This document shows, piece after piece, positions 1-10,133 of a DNA stretch of 64,000 nucleotides (within the stretch, counting starts at the first letter, position 1; each line of letters starts with the position of its first letter). The translations under genes were made by a program, and so were the position numbers. The notes beneath the pieces are model-generated. The model saw only the letters and a program-made list of their open reading frames with translations. It was not told the DNA's origin and searched no databases. Source of the stretch: Mantis religiosa (taxonomy: Eukaryota > Arthropoda > Insecta > Mantodea > Mantidae); assembly GCA_030765055.1 (NCBI GenBank), contig CM060950.1:16796966-16860965 (forward strand), in the 5' to 3' direction.

Positions 1-1040
1 TTCCACCCAGGTGTGACTTCAACTCAGGAAACAGATGTTAATCACTAGGTGCTAACTCTGGACTGTAGGGGGGATGAGTGAGGATGTCCCATCTGAACTG
101 GGACAGGAGATCAGCCGTTGCATGTGCAGTTTGGGGAAGAGCATTGTGATGAAAAATCACTCCCTTCGTCAGCATTCCCCTCCTTCGATTTTGAATGGCA
201 CGTCGCAATTGTTTTAAAGTCTGACACCAGCTAGCGGCGTTTATTGTTTTGCCGGTAGGCATAAACTCGTACAACAATACACCTTTTCTGTTCCAGAACA
301 TGTTGGCCATTACTTTGCTGGTAGAAAATGTCTGTCTGAACTTTCACGGCTTTGGCGAATTCGAATGCCGCCACTGACGAGAACATTCTTTAGTTTCTGG
401 TGTTGTGTAGTGCACCCAGTTTTCATCACCAGTGACAATTGTATCCAACAATTCCTCGCCCTGTTCTGCATAGTGCTCCAGGAATTGGTGGGCCGCTTCA
501 ACACGCAGTTTATGGTCTTCGGTGAGCATTTTGGGTACCCATCTCGCACACACCTTGCGACAATGCAAATGTTCGGTCAAAATCTTGTCAATCGTAGTCT
601 TACTGACTTCAGGGATAAGTTTGCACAGCTCGCAAACTGTCACATGCCGATCTTTAAGCATTTCTTGCTCCACTTTTGCAATTGTTTCGGCTGAAACTGA
701 AGGCAGACCAGAACGCTGTACGTCCGTCTTTGAACTCTCTGACCCACTTTCGCAGGTTTCTGATGCCTATATACTGTGGCCAATAGACTTCGCATAACTG
801 ACGAATTTCAGTGGGACTCAAAAAACGGATCACTGCATGCAACTCACACTTGGCAGCAGAAGTGATAGGAAGCTCCATCGCAAACGGCTGCCCAGCCAAG
901 ACTAATGGTTGCAACGGGTCCATTGTGGTGGGGATTTGAAGGGGTGAAACCAAGCTACATGCCAGTGTTGCCGGATCTTGCGTAATAGAGTTTCTCACAG
1001 CTCCATCGCCTTGGAGGCCTTATTTTACGGACACGTCTCG
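1..1040 (-). mobile_element. mariner (DD34D) element, broken, cut by the window edge
   Basis: Three minus-strand reading pieces (start codon about 876-878, then 673-344, then 310-38) read in order as a mariner transposase. They show an N-terminal helix-turn-helix, a middle part with VTGDENWVHY holding the first catalytic aspartate, and a C-terminal part ending HPPYSPELAPSD, the third-aspartate motif. The second catalytic motif reads HNALPQTA where the family normally has HDNARPHTA, so the second aspartate is lost. Frame changes near 650 and 310-345 also break the gene. The 5' inverted repeat appears to end at about 1040, beside a TA. The other end lies beyond position 1. It sits antisense in the intron before the receptor exon at 1370. 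The mariner identity is secure; inactivity is inferred from the breaks. Confidence 0.9.
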
Positions 1041-1369
1041 TATGTATTCTATGTATGTTATCCTTCATCACCTCCCCAAATCCATAGAACATTTTTGGTT
1101 TAGTAACTGTTTTATGCACTCTTACCAACCAAGTAATTCACATTTTGGTATTTTCTGAAGGCACCACCTTATGACATTCATTGCTATTCTTACCATAGGC
1201 CAGTTAGTATATCAGTTTAAGTATCAATGTATAGCTGGTAAAATGAAAATACATTTCCCTCTACCCCACAGCATGAACAAAGTTAAACGATCTCATAAGA
1301 AGAACAAGGTTATTTTTTACAAATTTCCAAGAATATGATTATATTAACTAGAACGATCTCTTCTTCTAG

Positions 1370-1498
1370 GTACTCAGAACACTGGCAAAAGTTATGCAGG
1401 AATGTTGGCATCCAAATCCAGCTGTCAGATTAACAGCACTTCGAGTAAAGAAGACCTTATGTAAGTTAAATACAGACAACACAGTGAAAATTGTTTGA
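1370..1498 (+). CDS. tkv: Last coding exon of a BMP/TGF-beta type I receptor kinase (thickveins-like), partial
   Basis: A pyrimidine-rich acceptor (ctcttcttctag, AG at 1368-1369) is followed by an in-phase exon of 42 codons and a TGA stop at 1496-1498. The peptide contains MQECWHPNPAVRLTALRVKK, the conserved end of the kinase domain (subdomain XI) of type I receptor serine/threonine kinases, and ends in -VKIV. LRVKKTL rather than LRIKKTL, together with the -VKI type ending, fits the BMPR1/thickveins branch better than saxophone or baboon. These receptors phosphorylate Mad-type Smads at the plasma membrane. Only this exon is in the window; ligand-binding, GS and most kinase exons must lie upstream. 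A GTAAGT inside the exon at 1461 could act as a donor, but the open frame ending in the usual tail argues against it. The family call is firm; the exact orthology is inference. Confidence 0.8.
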   Translation, partial: VLRTLAKVMQECWHPNPAVRLTALRVKKTLCKLNTDNTVKIV

Positions 1499-3254
1499 GA
1501 TACTTCCAAGTTGTGTGGAAGGTGTTCGTCCTGATACAGGTGATTCTTATGTGCAAATAAACTCTAGCAGGATAACACAAAAGCAGCATCAATATTAAAA
1601 GATTTGTAGAACTTTAATCAGTGCATCTTGAAGGCATGGAATGCATTTGCAGTGTGTACATTTAAAATGCAGTCTGTTATAAGGAGATGGACAAAAAAGT
1701 TGATAGGTGAATATTAAGTTTGTGAAGTGTGACACATACATGATCGACCCCCTTCAGGAGATACAACACAAGTGTGATGGTACACTAGCAGGATAAATAC
1801 TTTGTGATAAACTTGAATATTTTTAAAGGAGCACAAAAGGCAACTGAAAAATGTTACAAGAAGCTTGTTACATGACTGAATAACCTTTGAAGAGTACAAG
1901 CCATAGGTACTTTTGGGAAAAGCTGAGGAAAGTATGAGGTACAAAACACTGAATCTGTGCCATTGATCAGATTTTGTGCAAGACTTGTACTGATTTAAAT
2001 AAAATGAGGTCGGAAGTATGCCGAAAACTGTATATACGAGAAGAGAAATTTGATTTTTAATACTATTTTATTTAATTTTTATGCTCATTTGCACTGTTTT
2101 ATTTGATGTTCAAACAATTTTTTCTCTTTATTGTTTTGTAAATATTGTGATAAAATAATATGTATATAATCACTGTTTGCAAACTTTCTTTCTAATCTTT
2201 TTTTTTTTTTTTAAATATAGATTCTTTTTTAGAATAGAATGAAGAGTTATTGCAGTTGATAGCAATAACAACACTGCAAACATTATTACAATATGTATTT
2301 GCTGAAAGCACATCCTTGAATGATTGAAGGGTAATTGTAAAATTCCTCAAAAAAATAAGTGCATTCCAGACCTATCCATTTCTAGCCTACTCCTATTTGA
2401 GGCCCTTATCAATCTTTTATCAAGTCAAACAGTGAGATATCTAATAGCATGTTCAGACCAATCTTAAGCAAGTTCTCTCATGGCAGTTATCCATTTAGCC
2501 AAACAGTGAGGTATCTAATAGCATTATGCATGATTAACAGTCCATTGTGCATTAGTAACAGATACGTCAGAATTAATTGAGAAACTATTTGTAGTTAATT
2601 TTTAACACTTCGTCATCTACATTTTTATATTATTGAGCAGTTAGTTTCGGAAGCTGTTGCATCCATTTTTAACCTTGATCCAACTATCATCTGTTGTCTG
2701 CTCTCTTCTCTCTGGTGGTGGAACTATGAACTCTGTCAAATTATCTAATGGTAAATTATCCCAATTGATAAGTCAGTGGTGACATATCATTTTTGGTCAT
2801 TTACCCATGAAATAAATCCAGAAGTTAAATTATTAAAACAATTAAATGGACCAATAGATTTAATGGTTTGGGAGAAAATATTTATCTTGGAAAATAGAAA
2901 TTGCACGATAAATTTTGAAATACCGCCAATAAATTTGGTCATAAAATTTGTTTTGCTCCCAGTAGATTGGCAGGACTATATCGAATAATCCATCACTTAG
3001 CTTCAGTAACCATAGTACAATCAGTTTGCCAGCTAAAGATGTGATGGAAACTTCATGAAACTAGTCCTGAAGGATTTGTCAATTAAAAAACAGTTAACTG
3101 AAGTTTGTCACAAATTGTTATAATTTATTTATTATATTTGTATTGCTATACTGTTAGGAGCTTTAGTTTTTACAAAACAAGTTTTGTTCAGAAGTTTGAA
3201 ATTTTAGTAATGCTTGTTTTACTCACATCGACCCATGTCCAATGATTAAATTGC
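1499..3254 (+). other. Probable receptor 3' UTR grading into unassigned AT-rich DNA
   Basis: No gene or repeat recognised. The first part should be 3' UTR of the receptor transcript. A 70-codon open frame at 2776-2988 has no family resemblance I can name and is likely chance. Transcript length cannot be read from sequence alone. Confidence 0.4.
1998..2003 (+). promoter_or_regulatory. Candidate polyadenylation signal AATAAA for the receptor gene
   Basis: AATAAA lies about 500 bases after the receptor stop codon. It is one plausible cleavage signal; other A/T-rich hexamers follow, so its use is not established. Confidence 0.3.
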
Positions 3255-3443
3255 TTTGAGTCGGCATTTCAAACACAAACATCACTCAAAATATTCTTAC
3301 TTGGACATGTTTCGGAGAACAGTTTGCCCCATCATCAGCGGTTATCCAAGTCGAATAACTGCTGATGATGGGGGCAAACTGTTCACCGAAATATGTCCAA
3401 GTAAGGATATTTTGAGTGATGTTTGTGTATGAAATGCTGAGAC
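3255..3443. repeat. Near-perfect inverted repeat (about 88-bp arms) with hammerhead-like cores
   Basis: The arms at about 3255-3344 and 3356-3443 are reverse complements with a few mismatches, around an 11-base centre. Each arm carries CTGATGA, then a spacer, then CCGAAA, then ATGTCC. This is the layout of a hammerhead core with a tiny helix III, similar to the clearer core at 8246-8279. The minus-strand (left-arm) copy can form about four stem II pairs; the right-arm copy has lost them. Such motifs are known from Penelope-like element ends, so this may be a relic of one. The inverted repeat is certain; the ribozyme reading is weak. Confidence 0.75.
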
Positions 3444-4015
3444 TCGTTACTTTCAAATAATAAATACATCACTGTTTCTAACCTTCTGCTTCATAATAAG
3501 ATTAAATTGCTGTTTCTAGCCTTATGTTATACAACATAAAGTTTCATATTTATTCACATTATTTCATATTTGTTATAGTTTATAATTTGGTAACATTTCT
3601 GACAAAGTTGCAGTTCAGAAAATACTTCTCTGGTGTGTAACCTTATAAAAATATCTGAAAACCTTATGAAATTTCATTGCTATACTTTTCATTTAATTTA
3701 AATGTTTCACTATTGTCTACTAAAAAGAGGCGTTGAACTACAGTGTTTGGATGTATGGATATAAGATCTTTTTACCTCTTGAGATTTTATAAAATAACAT
3801 AAGTATGTGTTATACAATGTTTTGGTATGACCATATATTTATATAAAAAAAAAAAAAGATTAATGTATGAAAATGACTGGTAAATGAGAACAATTGATTG
3901 ACAGAAAAAGAAATATCAGTTTTTAACATAAATTGATACTAGTTGAAGTATTGCATTTGGCCCAAAAAGCCTGGCATCAGTATTTTATTAGAAGTATACT
4001 TTCTGAAGGTCCCTG

Positions 4016-4047
<32 letters not shown>

Positions 4048-4847
4048 AGTGGAAAAAGTAGTCTATGCATATATGTATGTGCTTGCACATTCAGGTATGG
4101 GTGAGAGAAAGAGAGAATCGAGAGTGAGAGAGAGAACTTGCATCTGAAATATGAGACAGCCAAACTTGAGAATTAAGTTCACTGTCATTCAAAGCAAGTG
4201 ACACAATTGTCAGAAAGCCTACCCACTGTAAGCTGCTCTGTAATTTAGGGCTCCATGACAGTTACTTCTTTTATAAGCAGAACTGCACTATCAGAAGCTG
4301 ATGAGAAGTAATGTTTTTATTTATATGGGCTTACATAAGCAGTTTTTTAGTGCAAGTATGAATGCCAGCAGCAAGTTTGATGTTGTACTCTGAGAATAGT
4401 CCAGGCATCATTTTATTAATGTATTGTCTCCCCTTTCTGGCTGTGTTGCATTGTGTTTCTGAATTTATTTTTGTTTGTCAAAATAGAGCTTGGTAGTTAA
4501 TTAATAATTGAAATTGAGAAATACCCAGTTCTCTATAATGAGAAGAAAACTTGTAATGATATAAATTCAAAAGTTGAAGCCTGGAATTAAGTAGTCATGT
4601 TACTTTTGTTTATAACATGACATAAACCAACATTAAGAAGTGGAATGTATGCAATTGCAATGTATGTCTATTGTACAGTGCCTGGCACCACTGTAGAGCC
4701 ACAGCAGTGGTTTACAAAGTAGTAAATGTAACAATCCTTTCTTCCTGCAGGAAATACATGTGGTAGTGCTGCAGCAAAAGCTAGTTCACAATAACTAAGA
4801 ACAGCAAGAAGAACGAGAATGGCAAAGTTAAAATACATTAATTTTAA
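3444..4847. other. Unassigned AT-rich DNA with an A-run
   Basis: No gene recognised. An A-run of about 29 bases lies at 4018-4046 and a purine-rich GAGA stretch at about 4104-4134. Confidence 0.5.
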
Positions 4848-5045
4848 TGGAAATTAATTGTTCTTTCACATTACCAGTGTTTAGGGCAAGACTTGGAAAG
4901 GTAGTCAGACTGAAAAATTCAATGCCAAGGCCAAGATTTGAACCACGGATCTCCTAGTCTGGCATTGAATTTTTCAGTCTGCCTCTATCTTTCGAAACCT
5001 TTTTCTACAGTCTGGTAGTATGAAAGAACGGTTTCCATTAATTGA
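4848..5045. repeat. SINE family A, two tail halves joined in inverted orientation
   Basis: The left part (4848-4960) is a minus-strand copy of the SINE tail and box-B region (the reverse of ggttcaaat). It switches at about 4961 to a plus-strand tail starting ggcattgaatttttcagt. Both outer ends carry the family end, attaatt next to ggaaa/ttcc. The tRNA-like box A region is missing. It is a rearranged pair rather than one insertion. Confidence 0.6.
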
Positions 5046-5064
5046 TCTAATAGTGGCCTGAACT

Positions 5065-5325
5065 ATAAAGCCCATGACTTAAAGTACTTACACGTTAGTC
5101 ACCATTGAGGTAGCTGTCTCTCATTGTATGTTAGATCTCCTAGAGGTTTACCAGGAAAAATGCGAGTCAGTTGGATAATTTGTCATGCTGGAACATTGTC
5201 TTGGTAGCTCAATGGTTAAGAGCAACCGGATAGAGACTAGGAGAGCCATGGTTTAAATCCCAGCTATGGCATTGAAGTTTTCAGTTTGACTCTACCTTTC
5301 CATGTATTTTAATGTAGGTATTAAC
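5065..5325 (+). repeat. SINE family A, tRNA-derived
   Basis: A 5' extension shared with the copies at 10425 and 61000 is followed by a tRNA-like head: box A-like tggtagctcaatggttaaga and box B-like ggtttaaatccc. The family body, ggcattgaa then cagtttgactctacc, follows. Such SINEs are transcribed by RNA polymerase III and moved by LINE enzymes. Confidence 0.75.
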
Positions 5326-5773
5326 AATTGACCTATCCCAGGTCTCAGGAATGGAAAGGAAGATTTGGCCAAATTTTAACTTATTATTTGGGCATGACAC
5401 TTTAGATCCATATTGTGCATATTTGACTGTTTACTGTAGATGTTGTTCAAGGAGGCCATGTTTTTAAACAGCCGTTAGAGCTGTCTATACCTGCAAGCTG
5501 CAAAATAAAAGAAATTCCATCACATGTGCATCTTAACTTCAGATACTCATAGTTGCAGATCCAGTGTGCTTTGTTTCTTCTAGCAAAAGCATCATCCATA
5601 GTTCATGTGCAACTCAAAATTGACTATTGCTTCAAAAACTCCAAGAAGCATAGAGCAATAAACAACTTGAATGTATGCTATTAATAAAGAAAAGTGTGGT
5701 AAGACTAGCAGATTCAGAAATAATAATTGATCTGCATTTAGAATGTGGTTGAATGATTTTGATGAATATATTA
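5326..5773. other. No recognised feature
   Basis: AT-rich sequence with no open frame or repeat that I can assign. Confidence 0.5.
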
Positions 5774-6106
5774 TACAGTAAAACCTCGTTTACCTGAATC
5801 AGCTGGAACCAGTGTCAATCCAGGTTAACGAAAATCCAGGTTATGATGGAAAGACGATAAAAAATAACACACACATCACGAAATTTTTCAATGGAGTTTA
5901 TAAATTACTATTGCCACACTTTCACCTCTACACATACATTGTATGTACTGTAACAGCCTATGTATTAGCACTGTATGCAATATAGCTACAAACTAGTCAG
6001 TAGCAAAAAAAGCAGTGAGCTTCTGCTGTCTCAGTTCAGTATATAACTTTTGAGCAGCATGATCTCACATCCGTTTTAACATTAGAAAAAATTGTAATTT
6101 TTATTC

Positions 6107-6262
6107 ATGGTAGCTCAATGGTAAAGAGCGACTAGACGGAAACCAGGAGGTCCATGGTTCAAATCCTGGCCATGGCATTGAATTTTTCAGTTCAACTCTA
6201 TCCAAAACCTTAACCTATATACAGCTAGTGTGAAGGAACAATTAATTTTCATCAATTAACTT
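6107..6262 (+). repeat. SINE family A inserted in the pogo-like element
   Basis: A tRNA-like head (ggtagctcaatggtaaagag, then ggttcaaatcc) is followed by the family body and tail ending near attaattttcatcaatta. It lies inside the pogo-like element and so post-dates it. Confidence 0.8.
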
Positions 6263-6281
6263 AAATAGTTAGAAATTTGTT

Positions 6282-6690
6282 TCACAATGTTTTGGCTTGG
6301 CTCTCGAAATAAAGCATCTGTTTCCCTATGTTTATTACTGCTTGTGAAAGGGTCATAACCACAGCTGGTTCATCAACACTGTCCAAATCGGAATACTCTT
6401 TATTTTCAGTAATATTGCATAATGCAATAATGCCTGTCTCTGTAATCAGTTTATAGCCTCCATCATTGTCGAATTTGCAACCAATTGTCAATGTCTTCGT
6501 CGACATTGCAACAACCATCAGTATTTTTAAAAATATCTTTAAAATCCTTTTGCACACTTATTTTTTCTTCTTCAATCTTGTTTTCTGGCAAATTGCACAC
6601 ACCAGGCCACAACTTTTTCCATGACTTTATCAAAGTTTCTCTTCCAACCTGGTCTCAAGCAAATGGTAGCAAGAGAATTCAAGTAATGTA
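6282..6690 (-). pseudogene. pogo/Tigger transposase C-terminal remnant
   Basis: The minus strand reads a SWKKLWPGV-like segment, then an acidic tail and SQAVINIGKQMLYFESQ, after frame changes near 6480-6560. This matches the end of Tigger-type transposases, where a tryptophan-rich KSWxKLWP segment precedes an acidic region and a short helix. The N-terminal CENP-B-type DNA-binding domain and the DDE core are absent. It is a remnant within the TIR-bounded element. Confidence 0.6.
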
Positions 6691-6811
6691 CCTACTGAGA
6701 ATAACAATTTATCATCTGTAAAACAAATCTTTATTTACTACACTAAAGAACATAATTTGTTTTTCAAAACTGGTCCGGGTTATCCAGGCCAGTTACCGAG
6801 GTTTTACTGTA

Positions 6812-7307
6812 TATTTAAGATATTTACTGACAAACTGTATAGTTTGAATCTTTTGGGAATTAAGTCCTTTTCTTTTGTAAAGAATTCTGTATAGTTGGTA
6901 TTCCATAAGAGAAAGACTCACCGCTATAAAAAATGTAGTTCTGTTTAAAACATAGAATTTACATCAACTTTTTCCAACATATTCATTGTTATTGATTTTA
7001 ATTTTTTAGTATGTTAAGTGTTATCACCATTCAGTTAATTCTTATGATTTCTTGGAAAGAAAATTTCAAGACCAACCAGCATGTTCTTTTAAACATTTGA
7101 CTATAATTTATTTCTGTCATCCTTTTTGTACCTGAAATGTGTAATGAAATTATTTAAAATTATCAAATTGCATATGTCAATATAAAGTTGGTAGAAAAAT
7201 AACCTTATGGTAACATTAGTTTGTAGAAGCTAAAGAATAGATTAAGATGACTGCGTGATAATGGGTAGAGAGTCTTATTATCTTTTGTTCAAAAGTGATG
7301 TTAACCT
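6812..7307. other. No recognised gene
   Basis: AT-rich sequence without an open frame that I can assign. Confidence 0.5.
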
Positions 7308-7340
7308 ATTAAATTTTAGATGAGTCGTATTTCTTACACA
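7308..7340. repeat. 33-bp direct repeat, left copy
   Basis: Matches 10764-10796 in the same orientation with one mismatch. The two copies bracket about 3.4 kb of nested elements. It could be a large target duplication or duplicated flanking DNA. Confidence 0.8.
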
Positions 7341-7498
7341 TCTGCTTCACTTTCGTACCTATTTTGAGGACATTTTTCGCCTCACTGTGGTGTTCCAATA
7401 CAGTTAAATCTCGATATGATGTTAACCTGTTTGACATAATGCTAAACCATAGACCCTGCATCCGTCCCTCACTCTTAATTGCCACACAATAACATGTT

Positions 7499-7766
7499 GT
7501 GCTGCTGTTCGAACGTTTACCATGGATTTATCTTTGGTAATAGATAACTCTCAGATAACGCACTGATTACTCCACGTGGACTGAACATATATCTGTCATT
7601 TGTGATTTCTGCAAATTCCTTTGGCTGAAGTGATGTGTTCATTGGTGCTTAGCAGATGACCGGGAGGCTCGTCAGTACCCCTCTCACTCTTACAAGAATA
7701 ATCAGTGCATTATCTGCGAGGTTTCTATTAACAAAGATAAATCCATGCTAACCGTTCCACCAGCAC
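7499..7766. mobile_element. MITE with about 60-bp TIRs (copy 1)
   Basis: The left end (gtgctg, then ccatggatttatctttggta) is the reverse complement of the right end, with scattered differences. No coding capacity. A second full copy lies at 57038-57297 in inverse orientation with the same internal sequence, so this is a dispersed non-autonomous DNA element. The superfamily is not clear. Confidence 0.8.
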
Positions 7767-8166
7767 TATAATACTTTTATCATAAGTTCCGATTTACTGT
7801 TTAATAGAACAGGTCCTGGTGATTATTTTACGCTATTGTTTCACACAAAATGTGTACCTTTAACCTTCACACAATCCTCTGAATGCCTTGGCCAGTCATC
7901 TGTAGGGCACATATGATATGTAAGTCTCAATCCACTACTGCTCACTGTTGGGAACTTTTGAGGCCTTCAAGATTATTGTGTCTTGAAGAGTTGGTCTTGG
8001 TCTCCAAAATATCTCACAGTTTGTAATCCAGAGAATTCAGGTTTGGGCTGGATGATGGCCAATCTGTGCGGCTGACAAACTCTGGGACAATGTCCTTGAG
8101 CCTCTCCTTACACTTCCTAGCTTTTCAAGCTGGAGCACTGTCCTGTTGGAAGATCCAGTGTTGAAC

Positions 8167-8178
8167 ATTGATAAAGAG
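8167..8178. repeat. Target-site duplication of the Penelope-like element, left
   Basis: attgataaagag here is repeated exactly at 9631-9642 on the other side of the insertion. Confidence 0.8.
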
Positions 8179-8245
8179 TTACTAAAATTAGGAAAGTGAG
8201 TCAACCTTGTATATACTTTTCTCCACTTACAAGTTTTTTGATGAA

Positions 8246-8279
8246 GACTAGTTTCTGGGAACCTCTTCCCTATCGTCAG
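8246..8279 (-). ncRNA. Hammerhead ribozyme core in the Penelope-like element
   Basis: On the minus strand the order is CTGACGA, then TAGGGAAGAGGTTCCCA, then GAAA, then CTAGTC. CUGACGA and GAAA are the conserved hammerhead core strands. GGGAA pairs with UUCCC around a GAGG loop to give a five-pair stem II. Helix III is one C-G pair around UA, and the cleavage triplet is GUC (8246-8248). Helix I has GAA/UUC next to the core, with a possible CCAC/GUGG pairing further out. Type I hammerheads with a minimal helix III are known in Penelope-like elements. Self-cleavage is untested, and weak helix I could limit it. Confidence 0.7.
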
Positions 8280-9535
8280 TTCTGTGGTTGACTGATGATG
8301 CATCCAGTGTCTGCATCTGGATTGGTGTCATGCTGCCATCTAATGCCCTGGTAAGTTTGATGACGTCATCTACCGCGGGAATTTCAAAATTCATCAAGAG
8401 GTCCTGTTCCTTCGTAATAAATATGCTTTCCCAAATCTGTAGTTCCAGAGGTTTCTTTGCCTGTTTGATCAGTTCTATTGTTTTATGTAGTGATTCTCAG
8501 ACCAAAAGTGATGTGCTACGGCCGACTTGTCCATGTGTTTGAATTTAATATTTCTGAAGTGTTCTTTCATTCTTGTTCCTAGATTACTTTTGGTTTTACT
8601 AATGCATATCTTGTCACAATCCTGGCAGCTCATTTGGTAAATGCCTGATAATTGAGTTTTCGGTGTGCTATTTTTTAGAGGGTGGTTTAGTATGTTGCGT
8701 TTGTTCTGAGGGGCTAATTTTATGTTGAAGCTCTTAAATATCTTTTCAAATTTTTTGAAGTATTTTGGATGAAATGTAAATTTGCCATATCTGGTGATTG
8801 GGTTTTCTAGCTTTTTTAACGTAGTAATGTCCCTTAAGTTTTTGTTTCTTTTGTGTCTGTAGATCAGTTTTTGATGAAATTTGTGTTATAGTTGTTCAAT
8901 TCGTCAACCTGGTGTATGTGAGTGTACTCCTGTTCATATTCTGTTTTTGTTAGCGGAATGTTGATTAATCTGTGAACCAAACTATGGAATACTGCATATT
9001 GATGTACTGGGTTGAATGGGTTGCATTTAATGTAATTGTCAACATGTGTTGCTTTTCTGTATATTCCTGTTGGTGTTCTAATGATTTTCATATCTAGAAA
9101 AGGTAAGCCATTCATCCTGCTCTACTTCATTGGTGAAAACTATGGATTTCTCTTGTAGGTTTAGCAACTTTATAGCTTCCTCGGTTAGTCTTCTAGGGAC
9201 TATAGCAAACACATCGTCGACATATCTATGCCAACATTTGAAAATATGTGGAAAGGCTTTAATTATATGTGTTTCCAAATTACTCATGAACAGATTAGCT
9301 AATAATGGTGAAAGAGGGTTACCCATGGCCAAGCCTGCTGTTTGTTGGAAGATCTTGCTGGAGAACGTGAAGCTGTTTTGTTCAATACATAGGATGGTTA
9401 ATTTGATGTATTCCTCTATTTTATCGTCCACAACGTTGCTTTTGGATAACTAGCCTTTCATCAATTTTGGAATTTTTTCTACTGGTATGCTCGTGAATAG
9501 AGATCTGATATCAAAGGACACCATCACCTCTTCAG
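8250..9535 (-). pseudogene. Penelope-type reverse transcriptase with GIY-YIG endonuclease, broken
   Basis: From the N-terminal side the pieces show SFDIRSLFTSIPV (RT motif A), GLAMGNPLSPLLANLFM (motif B) and WHRYVDDVFAIV (motif C, catalytic DD). LPFLDMKI and a basic region follow. After frame changes comes SGIYQMSCQDCDKICISKTK, then GTRMKEHF, a GIY-YIG nuclease in which the usual YIG reads CIS. The end reads FEIPAVDDVIKL. Breaks: a stop soon after motif A near 9453, a frame change near 9105, and more between about 8860 and 8680. The RT copies its RNA at nicked target DNA and the nuclease makes the nick. Neither should work here. Confidence 0.85.
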
Positions 9536-9630
9536 TTAAGTGGAGAAAAGTATATACAAGGTTGACTCACTTGCCTAATTTTAGTAACAATGGCACTCCA
9601 CTTTCTGAAATACTTCTTTTTATTCTATAT

Positions 9631-9642
9631 ATTGATAAAGAG
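9631..9642. repeat. Target-site duplication of the Penelope-like element, right
   Basis: Exact second copy of attgataaagag (8167-8178). Confidence 0.8.
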
Positions 9643-10133
9643 GTTTCACAATTTTCACCAGGTCTTCCTCTAGGTACACATTTGCATTAGTTCTTATCCC
9701 CTTTTCACATAAATTGACCTCGGTGGCCCCTTGAAATAAAACTCCCAACCAAACCATCACTGATGCTGGATGATGGACTCAAAAAACCTGGGGAGCAGCC
9801 TGATGGGATTCTTCGTAGCTGCAAGCATACACTCTGTCTTTCTGCCTGTTGAATTTCTCAATTGTGAAAATATTTTTGTCTAAAAAAAGGATTCTGTGTC
9901 GGCCAGTCTTAGGAGGTTACATGATCTTTCCAGACAGTGTTGAGCAGATGTCCTGTGCATTGGCATTAAGGCCGAAGTCCTAGGTCTCAATTTTTTAGCC
10001 TAAACACCCATTCTTAACATCTGAAGCTGCTACGCCATTAATTTTTGTTTTTGAACAGAGTTTCTTCTGATATGTTCCCAAACTTTCTTGATGGCATCTG
10101 GGACTTGAACCGAATGCAAACAGCCAGATCTAT

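Larger units (their letters stand above)
5776..6809 (-). mobile_element. pogo/Tigger-like DNA transposon, decayed
   Basis: The ends begin cagtaaaacctcg and finish cgaggttttactg, perfect inverted termini of 13 bases with looser matching inward. Each is flanked by TA (5774-5775 and 6810-6811), the target duplication expected for Tc1/mariner/pogo elements. The interior keeps only the C-terminal part of a transposase on the minus strand, and a SINE A copy sits inside at 6107-6262. The DDE catalytic region is not visible, so this is a deleted, inactive copy. Confidence 0.8.
8179..9630 (-). mobile_element. Penelope-like retroelement, 5'-truncated, with inverted terminal copies
   Basis: Bounded by an exact 12-bp duplication (attgataaagag). 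It carries Penelope-type RT and GIY-YIG endonuclease remnants on the minus strand. About 51 bases at the 3' end (8179-8229) reappear in opposite orientation near the 5' end (9539-9589), with one or two differences. Penelope-like elements are known for terminal repeats (pLTRs) in direct or inverted arrangement, variable target duplications and hammerhead ribozymes; all three occur here. The copy is short and has several frame breaks, so it is presumed inactive. Confidence 0.85.
7925..10120 (-). pseudogene. Tc1/mariner-superfamily transposase relic, split by a Penelope-like insertion
   Basis: Minus-strand fragments lie on both sides of the retroelement. From 10120 down to 9643 there is a degraded N-terminal region, then DKNIFTIEKFN and a VMVWLGVLFQGATEV-like stretch ending at NANVY. 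From 8166 down to 7925 the reading resumes as FQQDSAPA, then WPSSSPNLNSLDYKLWDI. These are the middle and end of a DDE/D transposase: QQDSAPAH-type second aspartate, SPxLNxLDYxLW third acidic motif. The two halves become continuous when the insertion and one copy of its 12-bp duplication are ignored. Several stops and frame changes show age. The element ends were not found. Confidence 0.8.

Noticed and set aside
2776..2988. A small host gene in the region after the receptor exon
   Set aside because: 70 codons in AT-rich DNA with no family resemblance, splice signals or conservation that can be judged from here.
6107..6262. A tRNA gene
   Set aside because: Box A and box B are tRNA-like, but no clean cloverleaf or terminator is seen, and the unit repeats with a shared non-tRNA body and tail, so it is a SINE.
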